From positions 558,001 through 622,000 of the forward strand of contig JADFCQ010000002.1 of the NCBI GenBank assembly GCA_015223225.1: DNA of 64,000 nucleotides, written 5' to 3'. Below, piece by piece: positions 55,585 to 62,828 of the stretch. Position 1 is the first letter of the stretch; each line of letters begins with the position of its first letter. The notes beneath the pieces were generated by a model. The model was not told the DNA's origin. It did not search any database and saw only the letters and a program-made list of their open reading frames with translations. The position numbers and the translations under genes were made by a program. The DNA is from Acetobacteraceae bacterium H6797 (GTDB lineage Bacteria > Pseudomonadota > Alphaproteobacteria > Acetobacterales > Acetobacteraceae).

Positions 55585-55723
55585 CCGGTGCCTCCTTCTC
55601 GAATGCCCACGGCCCGACGGGGCCGCTCTCGCCGCCTCATATTGGGCCGCGGGCCCGCCATGCGAAGGGTGCGGATGCAAGCGGGCCACTCCGTTCTTGC
55701 CTGGGATCAAAAAGGGCCATACT

Positions 55724-55747
55724 GTAATTTCAGAAATTACTGAAATT
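55724..55747. promoter_or_regulatory. Overlapping palindromes upstream of the GbsR-like gene
   Basis: GTAATTTCAGAAATTAC (55724-55740, 7-bp arms, 3-nt spacer) and AATTTCAG-6nt-CTGAAATT (55726-55747, 8-bp arms) share most of their bases; TTCCGGAA follows at 55747-55754. They end 14 nt before the regulator's ATG. Autoregulation, with alternative occupancy of overlapping sites, is likely. Confidence 0.55.
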
Positions 55748-55761
55748 TCCGGAATTCGCCC

Positions 55762-56364
55762 ATGAACCTGCCCCCGCTCGTCCAGTCCTTCGTGCTCCAT
55801 TTCGGCGAGATGGGCAGCCGCTGGGGCATCAACCGGACGGTAGGGCAGATCTACGCCCTGCTCTATGTCTCCCCCGAGCCGCTCTGCGCGGAGCAGATCG
55901 TCGAGGCGCTCGGCGTCTCGCGCTCCAATGTCTCCATGGGCATTCGCGAGTTGCAGGCTTGGAACCTCGTCCTCCTCCGCCACATCCCGAATGACCGGCG
56001 GGATTTCTTCACCACCCCGAGCGACGTCTGGCAGATCCTGCGGACCCTCGCCGAGGAGCGGAAGAAGCGCGAGGTGGACCCGACCCTCTCGGTGCTCCGC
56101 GAACTCCTCATGCAGAAGCCCGACAGCGAGGCCGAACGCTTCGCCCAGGCACGGATGGGCGAGATGCACGGGCTCATCGAGCAATTGACGAATTGGTACG
56201 ACGACGTGCGGCAGCTCGAGACCGAACGCCTCGCCAATCTCCTCGCTCTCGGCGCCAAGGTCACGCGCCTGCTCGAGACGAAGGACAAACTGGTTTCCTT
56301 CGCGCTCCCTCGCCGCAAGCGCGGCGCGGATCAAGACCCCGGCGGTTCCTCATCGGCGAGATAA
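55762..56364 (+). CDS. GbsR/MarR family transcriptional regulator
   Basis: 200 residues. A winged helix with FGEMGSRWGINRTVGQIYALLYVSPEPLCAEQIVEALGVSRSNVSMGIRELQ, typical of GbsR proteins (VSRSNVS), then a basic wing HIPNDRRDFFTTPSDVW and a helical C-terminal part. GbsR in Bacillus senses choline, but proteobacterial members often lie beside cydDC and may control it. Overlapping palindromes upstream suggest autoregulation. It is 80 nt ahead of cydD on the same strand. Confidence 0.88.
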   Translation: MNLPPLVQSFVLHFGEMGSRWGINRTVGQIYALLYVSPEPLCAEQIVEALGVSRSNVSMGIRELQAWNLVLLRHIPNDRRDFFTTPSDVWQILRTLAEERKKREVDPTLSVLRELLMQKPDSEAERFAQARMGEMHGLIEQLTNWYDDVRQLETERLANLLALGAKVTRLLETKDKLVSFALPRRKRGADQDPGGSSSAR

Positions 56365-56444
56365 CGCCGCCCGGTTTTCCCGATATTGCGCCAGATCAAG
56401 GCGCGTGAGGGGCAGCGGGGTCTAATCGACCAGTATCAGCAGCC

Positions 56445-58136
56445 ATGCAGGCCAAGATGCGCGTCACCAAGTCTTCCAAGCGCCAGCCGGACCCGCCCCG
56501 GCGCGGTGCCCTCGTTCAGGCCCTGGCGGCGACGCTATGGCTGCCGCAGGCCGGGCTGATCGCGCTCGCGGTCTCGCGCCTCGCGGGCGGGCAGAGCGAA
56601 CCGTGGCGGGATATCGCGCCCTTGGCTCTCGGCGTGCTGGCCCTCGGCCTGCTGCGCGCCTGGCTCGACGGCTTCGGCGGCCGCATGGTCTTCCGCGCCG
56701 CCCGCGCGCGGCTCACGGCGCTCCGGGCCGAGGCCGCGACGGCGCTGGCCACGCGCTCCCCGCTCGATACCGCCCGCCCCGCCTCCGGCCTCGCCTCGAG
56801 CGTCATCGCCGAACAGGCCGAGGCGCTGATGCCCTATTGGCTGCGCTACACCCCCGCGCAGTTTCGCACCGCGCTGCTGCCCCCGCTGATCCTGCTGGCG
56901 GTGCTGCCGGTCTCCTGGCTCTCGGCGCTGATCCTCTTCATCGCGGGCCCGCTCATCCCCGTCTTCATGGCGCTGATCGGCATGAAGGCGAAGGAGGCTA
57001 GCGAGGCGCGAATGGTGGAGCTGGGCGGGATGAACGCCTTTCTGCTCGATCGGCTGCGCGGGCTCGAGACCATCCGCGCCTTCGAGGCGACCGACCGTCT
57101 CGCGACCGGGCTCCGCGCCCAGGCCGAGAACCTGCGTGAACGCACCATGGCCGTGCTGCGCATCGCCTTTCTTTCTTCTGCTGTCTTGGAACTTTTCGCG
57201 GCCCTCGGCGTCGCGCTGGTCGCGGTGCAGATCGGCTTCACCCTGCTCGGCCCGATCGAGATCGGCCATTGGGGCAGCCCGATGACGCTCGGCGAAGGGC
57301 TTTTCGTGCTGCTGCTCGCCCCCGCCTTCTTCGAGCCGCTGCGCGACCTCGCCGCCGCCTGGCATGATCGCGCGGCGGGCCAGGCGGGGCTGCAGGCGCT
57401 GCGGAACCTCGCCGAGCCCGGCCTGCCCCTGCCCGGTGCGCTGGATGAGCCCGCGCCCGCCCCGGCGACCACGCCCGCGCTGACCATCGAGCATCTGCGC
57501 TTCACCCATGCGGGCGCCGAGGCGCCGGTCTTCGAGGATTTTTCCCTGCGCCTCCAGCCCGGCGAGCGCGTCGCCCTTCTGGGGCCAAGCGGCTCGGGCA
57601 AGAGCACGCTGCTCGGCCTCGTCGCCGGGCTCGCCCCGGCCGAGGGCGTGATCGCGCTCGATGGTGTCGCGCTCGGCGAGGAAACGGCGGCGGCGCATCG
57701 CGCCCGCCTCGCCTGGATCGGCCAGCAGCCGCATTTCTTCGCAGGCTCCCTCCGCGCCAATGTCTCGCTCGGCCGCCCAGGTATCGGCGCGGCGGCGACA
57801 GCCGAAGCCCTCGCCCATGCCGCGCTGCCCGAACTTGCCTTGCGCCAGCAGGAAGCAATGGGCGAGGCCGGTGCGGGGCTTTCCGGCGGCCAGGCGCTGC
57901 GCCTGGCCATCGCCCGCGCCCTCGCCCATCCCGAAGCGCGGCTGATCCTGGCCGACGAGCCCACCGCCCATCTCGACCGCGCCAGCGCCGAGGCCGTGAC
58001 GAGCGCGCTGCTCACCCTGGCCGAAGGCCGCGGCCTGCTGGTCGCAACGCATGATCCGGCGCTGGCCGCGCGCATGGACCGCGTCATTCATCTCGGCACG
58101 CCCGAAGCGGCGCGCCAGCCGGAGCTCGTCGCATGA
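56445..58136 (+). CDS. cydD: Thiol reductant ABC exporter subunit CydD
   Basis: 563-residue ABC exporter half: six TM helices (LALGVLALGLLRAW, LLPPLILLAVLPVSW, LLAPAFFEPLRDLA) then an ATPase with Walker A GPSGSGKST, signature LSGGQALRLAIARAL and Walker B LILADEPTAHLD. CydDC exports cysteine/glutathione to the periplasm and is needed for cytochrome bd assembly. APAFFEPLRDLAAAWHDRAAGQA is typical of CydD. It overlaps cydC (ATGA) and precedes cydAB. Start M1 (56445) or M5 (56457) cannot be resolved. Confidence 0.93.
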   Translation: MQAKMRVTKSSKRQPDPPRRGALVQALAATLWLPQAGLIALAVSRLAGGQSEPWRDIAPLALGVLALGLLRAWLDGFGGRMVFRAARARLTALRAEAATALATRSPLDTARPASGLASSVIAEQAEALMPYWLRYTPAQFRTALLPPLILLAVLPVSWLSALILFIAGPLIPVFMALIGMKAKEASEARMVELGGMNAFLLDRLRGLETIRAFEATDRLATGLRAQAENLRERTMAVLRIAFLSSAVLELFAALGVALVAVQIGFTLLGPIEIGHWGSPMTLGEGLFVLLLAPAFFEPLRDLAAAWHDRAAGQAGLQALRNLAEPGLPLPGALDEPAPAPATTPALTIEHLRFTHAGAEAPVFEDFSLRLQPGERVALLGPSGSGKSTLLGLVAGLAPAEGVIALDGVALGEETAAAHRARLAWIGQQPHFFAGSLRANVSLGRPGIGAAATAEALAHAALPELALRQQEAMGEAGAGLSGGQALRLAIARALAHPEARLILADEPTAHLDRASAEAVTSALLTLAEGRGLLVATHDPALAARMDRVIHLGTPEAARQPELVA

Positions 58137-59806
58137 GCAGCTTCCGCCCCATCATCGGCCTCTTCCTCGCCGGGCCGCGCCGCCTGTTGCTGCTGGGCTT
58201 GCTGCTCGCGGCACTCACCACGCTCGCGGGCATGCTGCTGCTCGGCCTTTCCGGCTGGTTCATCACCGCGACGGGCATCGCGGGGCTCTCGGCCGCGACG
58301 GCCATGGCCTTCGACGTCTTCAGCCCCTCCGCGGGCATCCGCGCCCTGGCGCTCGGCCGCACCGCCGCGCGCTATGGCGAGCGGGTGACGACGCATGATG
58401 CGACGCTGGCCATTCTCGCCGCCCTTCGCGAGCGGCTGCTGCGCGGCTGGGCGACACCCGGTGCGGCGCGCGGGCTGCTCGCCCGCCCGGCCCGGCTGCT
58501 CTTCCGCCTCACCGGCGATGTCGACGCGCTCGACAATCTCTACCTGCGGCTGCTGGTTCCCGCCGTCACGGTCCTTGGCGCGATCCTGATCGCCGGGTTC
58601 GCCCTCGGGCTGCTGCATCCGGCGCTCGGCCTCGGCCTCGCAGCACTGATGCTGGCCCTCGCGATCGCGCTGCCGCTCTGGGCCGCGCGGCGCGGCCAGG
58701 CGGAAGCGCGGCGCAAGGGCCTCGCCACCGAGGCGCTCCGTGCGCGCAGCATCGACCTCGTCGCGGGCCAGACGGAACTCGCCCTGGCCGGCCGGCTGCC
58801 CGCACAGCACCGGTCCCTTCTCGCCGCCGAGGCGCGCCTCGCCGAAGCCGAGGCCGCGCTCCATCGCACCGAGACGCGCGCGGGGCTGATGCTCGGCGGC
58901 ACGGCCAGCCTCGCTTTGGCGGGTGTGCTGATGGGCGCGGCGCTTCTGGTGCATGAGGATGTGCTGAACGCGCCGCAGGCGGCCTTCGCACTGCTCATCA
59001 CCCTCGCCGCTTTCGAGCCCTTCGGCGCGCTGAAGCGTGGTGCACTGGAACTCGGCCGCACGCGCCTCGCCGCGCGCCGCCTCGCCCCGCGCCTCGCGCC
59101 GCAGCCCGCGCCCGCCGCACCGGCCGAGCCGGAGGAAGGCATCGCGCTTCGACTCGACCGGGCCACGGCTGGCCACGAGGGCCGCGCCGTATTGCGCGAC
59201 ATTTCGCTCACAGTTCGCACGGGCGAGCATGTCGCCATCATCGGCTCCAGCGGCGCGGGCAAGAGCACGCTGCTCGCGCTCATCGCGGGCGAGATCGAGC
59301 CCATGCGCGGCCACGTCGAATCGCTGCGCCATGCGCGGCTCAGCCAGGCGACGCATCTCTTCCAGGAAAGCCTGCGCGCCAATCTTCTCCTCGCCGACCC
59401 CGACGCCGATGACGCGCGGCTCTGGCGCGCGCTGGAAAGCGCGGGCCTTGCCGAAACTTTCCGTACCCTGCCTCAGGGGCTCGACACGCAGCTCGGCGAA
59501 AGTGGGCTCGGCCTCTCCGGCGGGCAACGCCGGCGCCTGGCCCTCGCGCGCATGCTGCTGCGCGACGCGCCGCTGTGGCTGCTCGACGAGCCGACGGAAG
59601 GGCTCGATGGCCCGCTTGCTCGCGCGGTGTTGCGGCAGATCAAGGCGCTCGCCGGGGAAAAGTCCATTGTCACCTCAACGCATGTCAGGCGCGAAGCCGA
59701 AGCCGCCGACCGACTGATCGTGCTGACCGAAGGAAAGATCACCGCCACCCACCGCAGGGGCGAGCCCGGCTACCACGCCCTCCTCGCCTCGCTCCGCTCG
59801 GACTGA
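58133..59806 (+). CDS. cydC: Thiol reductant ABC exporter subunit CydC
   Basis: 557 residues. TM domain starts LGLLLAALTTLAGMLLLGLSGWFITATGIAGLS, the typical CydC N-terminus, and includes SPSAGIRALALGRTAARYGERVTTHDATL. ATPase: Walker A GSSGAGKST, signature LSGGQRRRLALARML, Walker B LWLLDEPTEGLD. Works with CydD as a heterodimer. Overlaps cydD by 4 nt. Spaced 78 nt from cydA by a palindrome and an RBS-associated hairpin. Confidence 0.93.
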   Translation: MSSFRPIIGLFLAGPRRLLLLGLLLAALTTLAGMLLLGLSGWFITATGIAGLSAATAMAFDVFSPSAGIRALALGRTAARYGERVTTHDATLAILAALRERLLRGWATPGAARGLLARPARLLFRLTGDVDALDNLYLRLLVPAVTVLGAILIAGFALGLLHPALGLGLAALMLALAIALPLWAARRGQAEARRKGLATEALRARSIDLVAGQTELALAGRLPAQHRSLLAAEARLAEAEAALHRTETRAGLMLGGTASLALAGVLMGAALLVHEDVLNAPQAAFALLITLAAFEPFGALKRGALELGRTRLAARRLAPRLAPQPAPAAPAEPEEGIALRLDRATAGHEGRAVLRDISLTVRTGEHVAIIGSSGAGKSTLLALIAGEIEPMRGHVESLRHARLSQATHLFQESLRANLLLADPDADDARLWRALESAGLAETFRTLPQGLDTQLGESGLGLSGGQRRRLALARMLLRDAPLWLLDEPTEGLDGPLARAVLRQIKALAGEKSIVTSTHVRREAEAADRLIVLTEGKITATHRRGEPGYHALLASLRSD

Positions 59807-59811
59807 ATCCA

Positions 59812-59841
59812 TGGAGCACGATCAGCACGGATCATGCTCCA
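59812..59841. repeat. 30-nt REP-like palindrome between cydC and cydA
   Basis: Arms TGGAGCA-c-GATC and GATC-a-TGCTCCA pair over 11 bp with one mismatch, loop AGCACG. It is reminiscent of dispersed GATCATGCTC palindromes in intergenic regions of alphaproteobacteria (memory). It may also act as an attenuator between cydDC and cydAB. Confidence 0.45.
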
Positions 59842-59856
59842 GCCACCCCCAAGGAG

Positions 59857-59876
59857 GACCGGCCCGCCCGCCGGTC
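59857..59876 (+). promoter_or_regulatory. Hairpin between Shine-Dalgarno and cydA start
   Basis: GACCGGC (59857-59863) pairs with GCCGGTC (59870-59876). AAGGAG (59851-59856) ends right before the stem and the ATG (59885) begins 8 nt after it. The linear spacing is 28 nt, too long for initiation; folded it is 8 nt. A structure-bridged ribosome site. Confidence 0.5.
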
Positions 59877-59884
59877 GACATGGC

Positions 59885-61465
59885 ATGGAAATCGACGTCG
59901 TCTCCTTGTCACGCCTGCAATTCGCGCTGACAGCCCTCTATCACTTCCTCTTCGTGCCGCTGACCCTCGGCCTCTCGATCATGCTCGCCATCATGGAGAC
60001 GGTCTATGTCATGACCGGCCGGACCATCTGGCGGCAGATGACGAAATTCTGGGGCACGCTCTTCGGCATCAACTTTGTGCTCGGTGTCGCCACCGGCCTG
60101 ACCATGGAATTCCAGTTCGGCATGAACTGGAGCTATTACAGCCACTATGTCGGCGACATCTTCGGCGCCCCGCTGGCGATCGAAGGGCTGATGGCCTTCT
60201 TCCTCGAAGCCACCTTCGTGGGCCTCTTCTTCTTCGGCTGGGACAGGCTGCGCCCGCGCCAGCACCTGATGGTCACCTGGCTGACGGCGCTGGGCACGAA
60301 CCTCTCGGCACTGTGGATTCTCGTCGCCAACGGCTGGATGCAGAACCCGGTGGGCTCGGCGTTCAACCCCGCGACGATGCGCATGGAAGTCACGAACTTC
60401 TTCGACGTGATCTTCAACCCCGTCGCACAGGCCAAGTTCGTGCATACCGTCTCGGCGGGCTATGCCACGGCCGCCTTCTTCGTGCTCGGCATCTCGGCCT
60501 GGTATCTGCTCAAGGGCCGGCATATCGACCTGGCCAAGCGTTCCATGACGGTCGCCGCCTCCTTCGGCCTCGCCGCCTCGCTCTCGGTGGTCGTGCTGGG
60601 TGACGAAAGCGGCTATCTCGCCAGCGAGCATCAGAAGATGAAGCTCGCCGCCATCGAGGCCATGTGGGAGACGGAACCCGCCCCCGCCGCCTTCACCGCC
60701 ATCGGCCTGCCGAGCCAGACGGATCGCGAGACGCATTACGCCATCAAGATCCCCGCCGTGATGGGCCTGATCGCGACGCGCTCCCTGACCGACCAGGTAC
60801 CCGGCATCAACGAGCTGGTCGCCAGCGCCGAGAACCGCATCCGCTCCGGCATCATCGCCTTCGATGCGCTGCAGAAGATCCGCGCCGCCGGCTCGCTCGC
60901 CAATGCGCCGGCCGATGCCAAGGCCGCCTTCGAGGATAACGGCGGCAATCTCGGCTATGCCCTGCTGCTGAAGCGCTATCTCGACGACCCGCGCCAGGCG
61001 ACGCCCGAGCAGATCGCCAAGGCCGCCTGGGACACGGTGCCGCAGGTCGCACCCCTGTTCTGGACCTTCCGCATCATGGTCGGCCTCGGCATGCTGATGA
61101 TCGTGCTGATGGTCGTCTTCTTCTACCTCTCGACCGTCCGCAAGCTCGATGCCTATCCCTGGCTGCTGCGCCTGGCCGTCTGGGCCATCCCCGCGCCCTG
61201 GATCGCGATCGAATGCGGCTGGTTCGTCGCGGAATTCGGCCGCCAGCCCTGGATCATCGAGGGCGTGCTGCCCACGGCCGCGGCCGTCTCCTCGCTGGGC
61301 ATCACCGATCTGCTGATCACCATCGCGGGCTTCGTCCTCTTCTACAGCACGCTCGCGGTGATCGAGATGAAGCTCATGATCAAGGCGATCAAGAAGGGCC
61401 CGCAGCCCGACCTCGCCTCCTCCCCAACCCCTGCTCCCGCCTTTGCTCCCGTGGCGGCGGAGTGA
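59885..61465 (+). CDS. cydA: Cytochrome bd ubiquinol oxidase subunit I
   Basis: 526 residues, heme-bearing subunit of the bd quinol oxidase, reducing O2 at high affinity. LQFALTALYHFLFVPLTLGLS holds H20, the ligand matching the E. coli H19 heme site; GATGLTMEFQFGMNWSYYSHYVGDIFGAPLAIEGLMAFFLEATFVGLFFFGWD, KFVHTVSAGYATAAFF and ECGWFVAEFGRQPW (the conserved GRQPW) are diagnostic. The ATG at 59885 is chosen as it begins MEIDVVSLSRLQFA; the frame is open upstream to 59834. Its Shine-Dalgarno is separated by a hairpin. Followed by cydB. Confidence 0.96.
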   Translation: MEIDVVSLSRLQFALTALYHFLFVPLTLGLSIMLAIMETVYVMTGRTIWRQMTKFWGTLFGINFVLGVATGLTMEFQFGMNWSYYSHYVGDIFGAPLAIEGLMAFFLEATFVGLFFFGWDRLRPRQHLMVTWLTALGTNLSALWILVANGWMQNPVGSAFNPATMRMEVTNFFDVIFNPVAQAKFVHTVSAGYATAAFFVLGISAWYLLKGRHIDLAKRSMTVAASFGLAASLSVVVLGDESGYLASEHQKMKLAAIEAMWETEPAPAAFTAIGLPSQTDRETHYAIKIPAVMGLIATRSLTDQVPGINELVASAENRIRSGIIAFDALQKIRAAGSLANAPADAKAAFEDNGGNLGYALLLKRYLDDPRQATPEQIAKAAWDTVPQVAPLFWTFRIMVGLGMLMIVLMVVFFYLSTVRKLDAYPWLLRLAVWAIPAPWIAIECGWFVAEFGRQPWIIEGVLPTAAAVSSLGITDLLITIAGFVLFYSTLAVIEMKLMIKAIKKGPQPDLASSPTPAPAFAPVAAE

Positions 61466-61471
61466 GCCATC

Positions 61472-62626
61472 ATGATCCTGCATGAACTCCTCGACTACAC
61501 CACGCTGCGCCTGATCTGGTGGGTGCTGCTCGGTGTGCTGCTCATCGGCTTCGCCGCGACCGATGGTTTCGACCTCGGCGTGGGCGCCCTGCTCCCCTTC
61601 GTCGCCAGGACGGATGTGGAGCGCCGCGTGACCATCAACTGCGTGGGGCCGACCTGGGAGGGAAACCAGGTGTGGCTCATCCTGGGTGGCGGCGCGATCT
61701 TCGCCGCCTGGCCCCCGCTCTACGCCGTCAGCTTCTCGGGCTTCTATCTCGCGATGTTCGTCGTCCTCGCCGCGCTGATCCTGCGCCCCGTGGCCTTCAA
61801 GTATCGCTCGAAGCGCGAGGAACCCGAGTGGCGCAGCCGGTGGGACTGGGCGCTCTTCGTCGGCGGCTTCGTGCCGGCGCTGATCTTCGGCGTGGCCGTG
61901 GGCAATGTCCTGCAGGGCGTGCCCTTCCGCCTCGATGCCGATCTGCGCATCTTCTATGACGGCAGCTTCTTCGGGCTGCTGAACCCCTTCGCCCTGCTCT
62001 GCGGCCTGGTCTCGGTCGCGATGCTGGTGATGCACGGCGGCGCCTGGCTCGCGCTCAAGGCCGCCGGCCCCGTGGCCGATCGCGCCCGCGGCTACGGCAC
62101 GGTCGCGGCGTTGCTGGTGATTGTGCTCTACGCCCTCGGCGGCGTGCTGCTCTGGGCCTTCGTCGATGGCTATGTCATCACGAGCCCCATCGTGACCGAC
62201 GGCCCGGCCAATCCGCTGCTCAAGACGGTCGCCACCGCCCCGGGCGCCTGGTTCGCCAATTACCAGGCCCATCCGATCCTGTTGCTCGCCCCGGCGCTGG
62301 GCTTCATCGGTGCCCTGGGCGCGCTGATCGGGCTGCGTTCCCGCCGCGAGGTCATGACGCTGCTCTCGAGCAAGCTCTCGGTCTTCGGCATCATCAGCAG
62401 CGTCGGCGTGTCGATGTTCCCGATGATCCTGCCCTCCTCGATCGACCCGCGTGCGAGCCTGACGGTCTGGGACAGTTCCTCCTCGCACATGACGCTCTTC
62501 ATCATGCTGGTTTCGACGGTGATCTTCCTGCCGCTGATCCTGCTCTACACGGCCTGGGTCTATAAGGTCATGTGGGGCAAGGTCGACGAGAAGACGATCC
62601 GCGAAGGCGGCGAGAGCGTCTACTGA
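61472..62626 (+). CDS. cydB: Cytochrome bd ubiquinol oxidase subunit II
   Basis: 384 residues, about eight TM helices, structural partner of CydA. LIWWVLLGVLLIGFAATDGFDLGVGALLPF is the CydB N-terminal motif; GPTWEGNQVWLILGGGAIFAAWPPLYAVSFSGFYLAMF and MFPMILPSSIDPRASLTVWDSSSS are conserved. It lies 6 nt after cydA and 22 nt before cydX. Confidence 0.97.
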   Translation: MILHELLDYTTLRLIWWVLLGVLLIGFAATDGFDLGVGALLPFVARTDVERRVTINCVGPTWEGNQVWLILGGGAIFAAWPPLYAVSFSGFYLAMFVVLAALILRPVAFKYRSKREEPEWRSRWDWALFVGGFVPALIFGVAVGNVLQGVPFRLDADLRIFYDGSFFGLLNPFALLCGLVSVAMLVMHGGAWLALKAAGPVADRARGYGTVAALLVIVLYALGGVLLWAFVDGYVITSPIVTDGPANPLLKTVATAPGAWFANYQAHPILLLAPALGFIGALGALIGLRSRREVMTLLSSKLSVFGIISSVGVSMFPMILPSSIDPRASLTVWDSSSSHMTLFIMLVSTVIFLPLILLYTAWVYKVMWGKVDEKTIREGGESVY

Positions 62627-62648
62627 ACCGATAAAAGGAAACGAGACG

Positions 62649-62768
62649 ATGTGGTATTTCGCCTGGCTTCTCGGCCTCCCCCTCGCCGCCGCCTTCGCCG
62701 TGCTCAACGCCATGTGGTTCGAGTTGGTGGATGACGCGAAGGGCCAGAAACCCGCCCAACAGCAATAG
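62649..62768 (+). CDS. cydX: Cytochrome bd small subunit CydX
   Basis: A 39-residue open frame starting MWYFAWLLG, the near-invariant start of CydX/YbgT (E. coli MWYFAWILG). It has one TM helix (LGLPLAAAFAVLNAMWF) and a short polar tail ELVDDAKG. CydX stabilises the heme site of the bd oxidase. It is too short for usual gene callers. Directly after cydB, with AAGGA upstream. Confidence 0.94.
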   Translation: MWYFAWLLGLPLAAAFAVLNAMWFELVDDAKGQKPAQQQ

Positions 62769-62798
62769 GCCATTAACTGGGCGGCTCGGCTATCCGAT

Positions 62799-62828
62799 GG
62801 CCCGGCGGGGTGTTAGCCTCGCCGGGCC
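62799..62828 (+). terminator. 12-bp hairpin ending exactly at the peptidase start codon
   Basis: GGCCCGGCG (62799-62807) pairs with CGCCGGGCC (62820-62828); three more pairs (one G-T) lie inside; 6-nt loop. It may terminate the cyd operon, although no T tract follows: the ATG of the peptidase comes next. Confidence 0.5.

Noticed and set aside
59909..62773. Very long minus-strand open frame antisense to cydAB
   Set aside because: Charged Glu/His/Arg/Gly-rich shadow translation; cydA, cydB and cydX are unambiguous on the plus strand.
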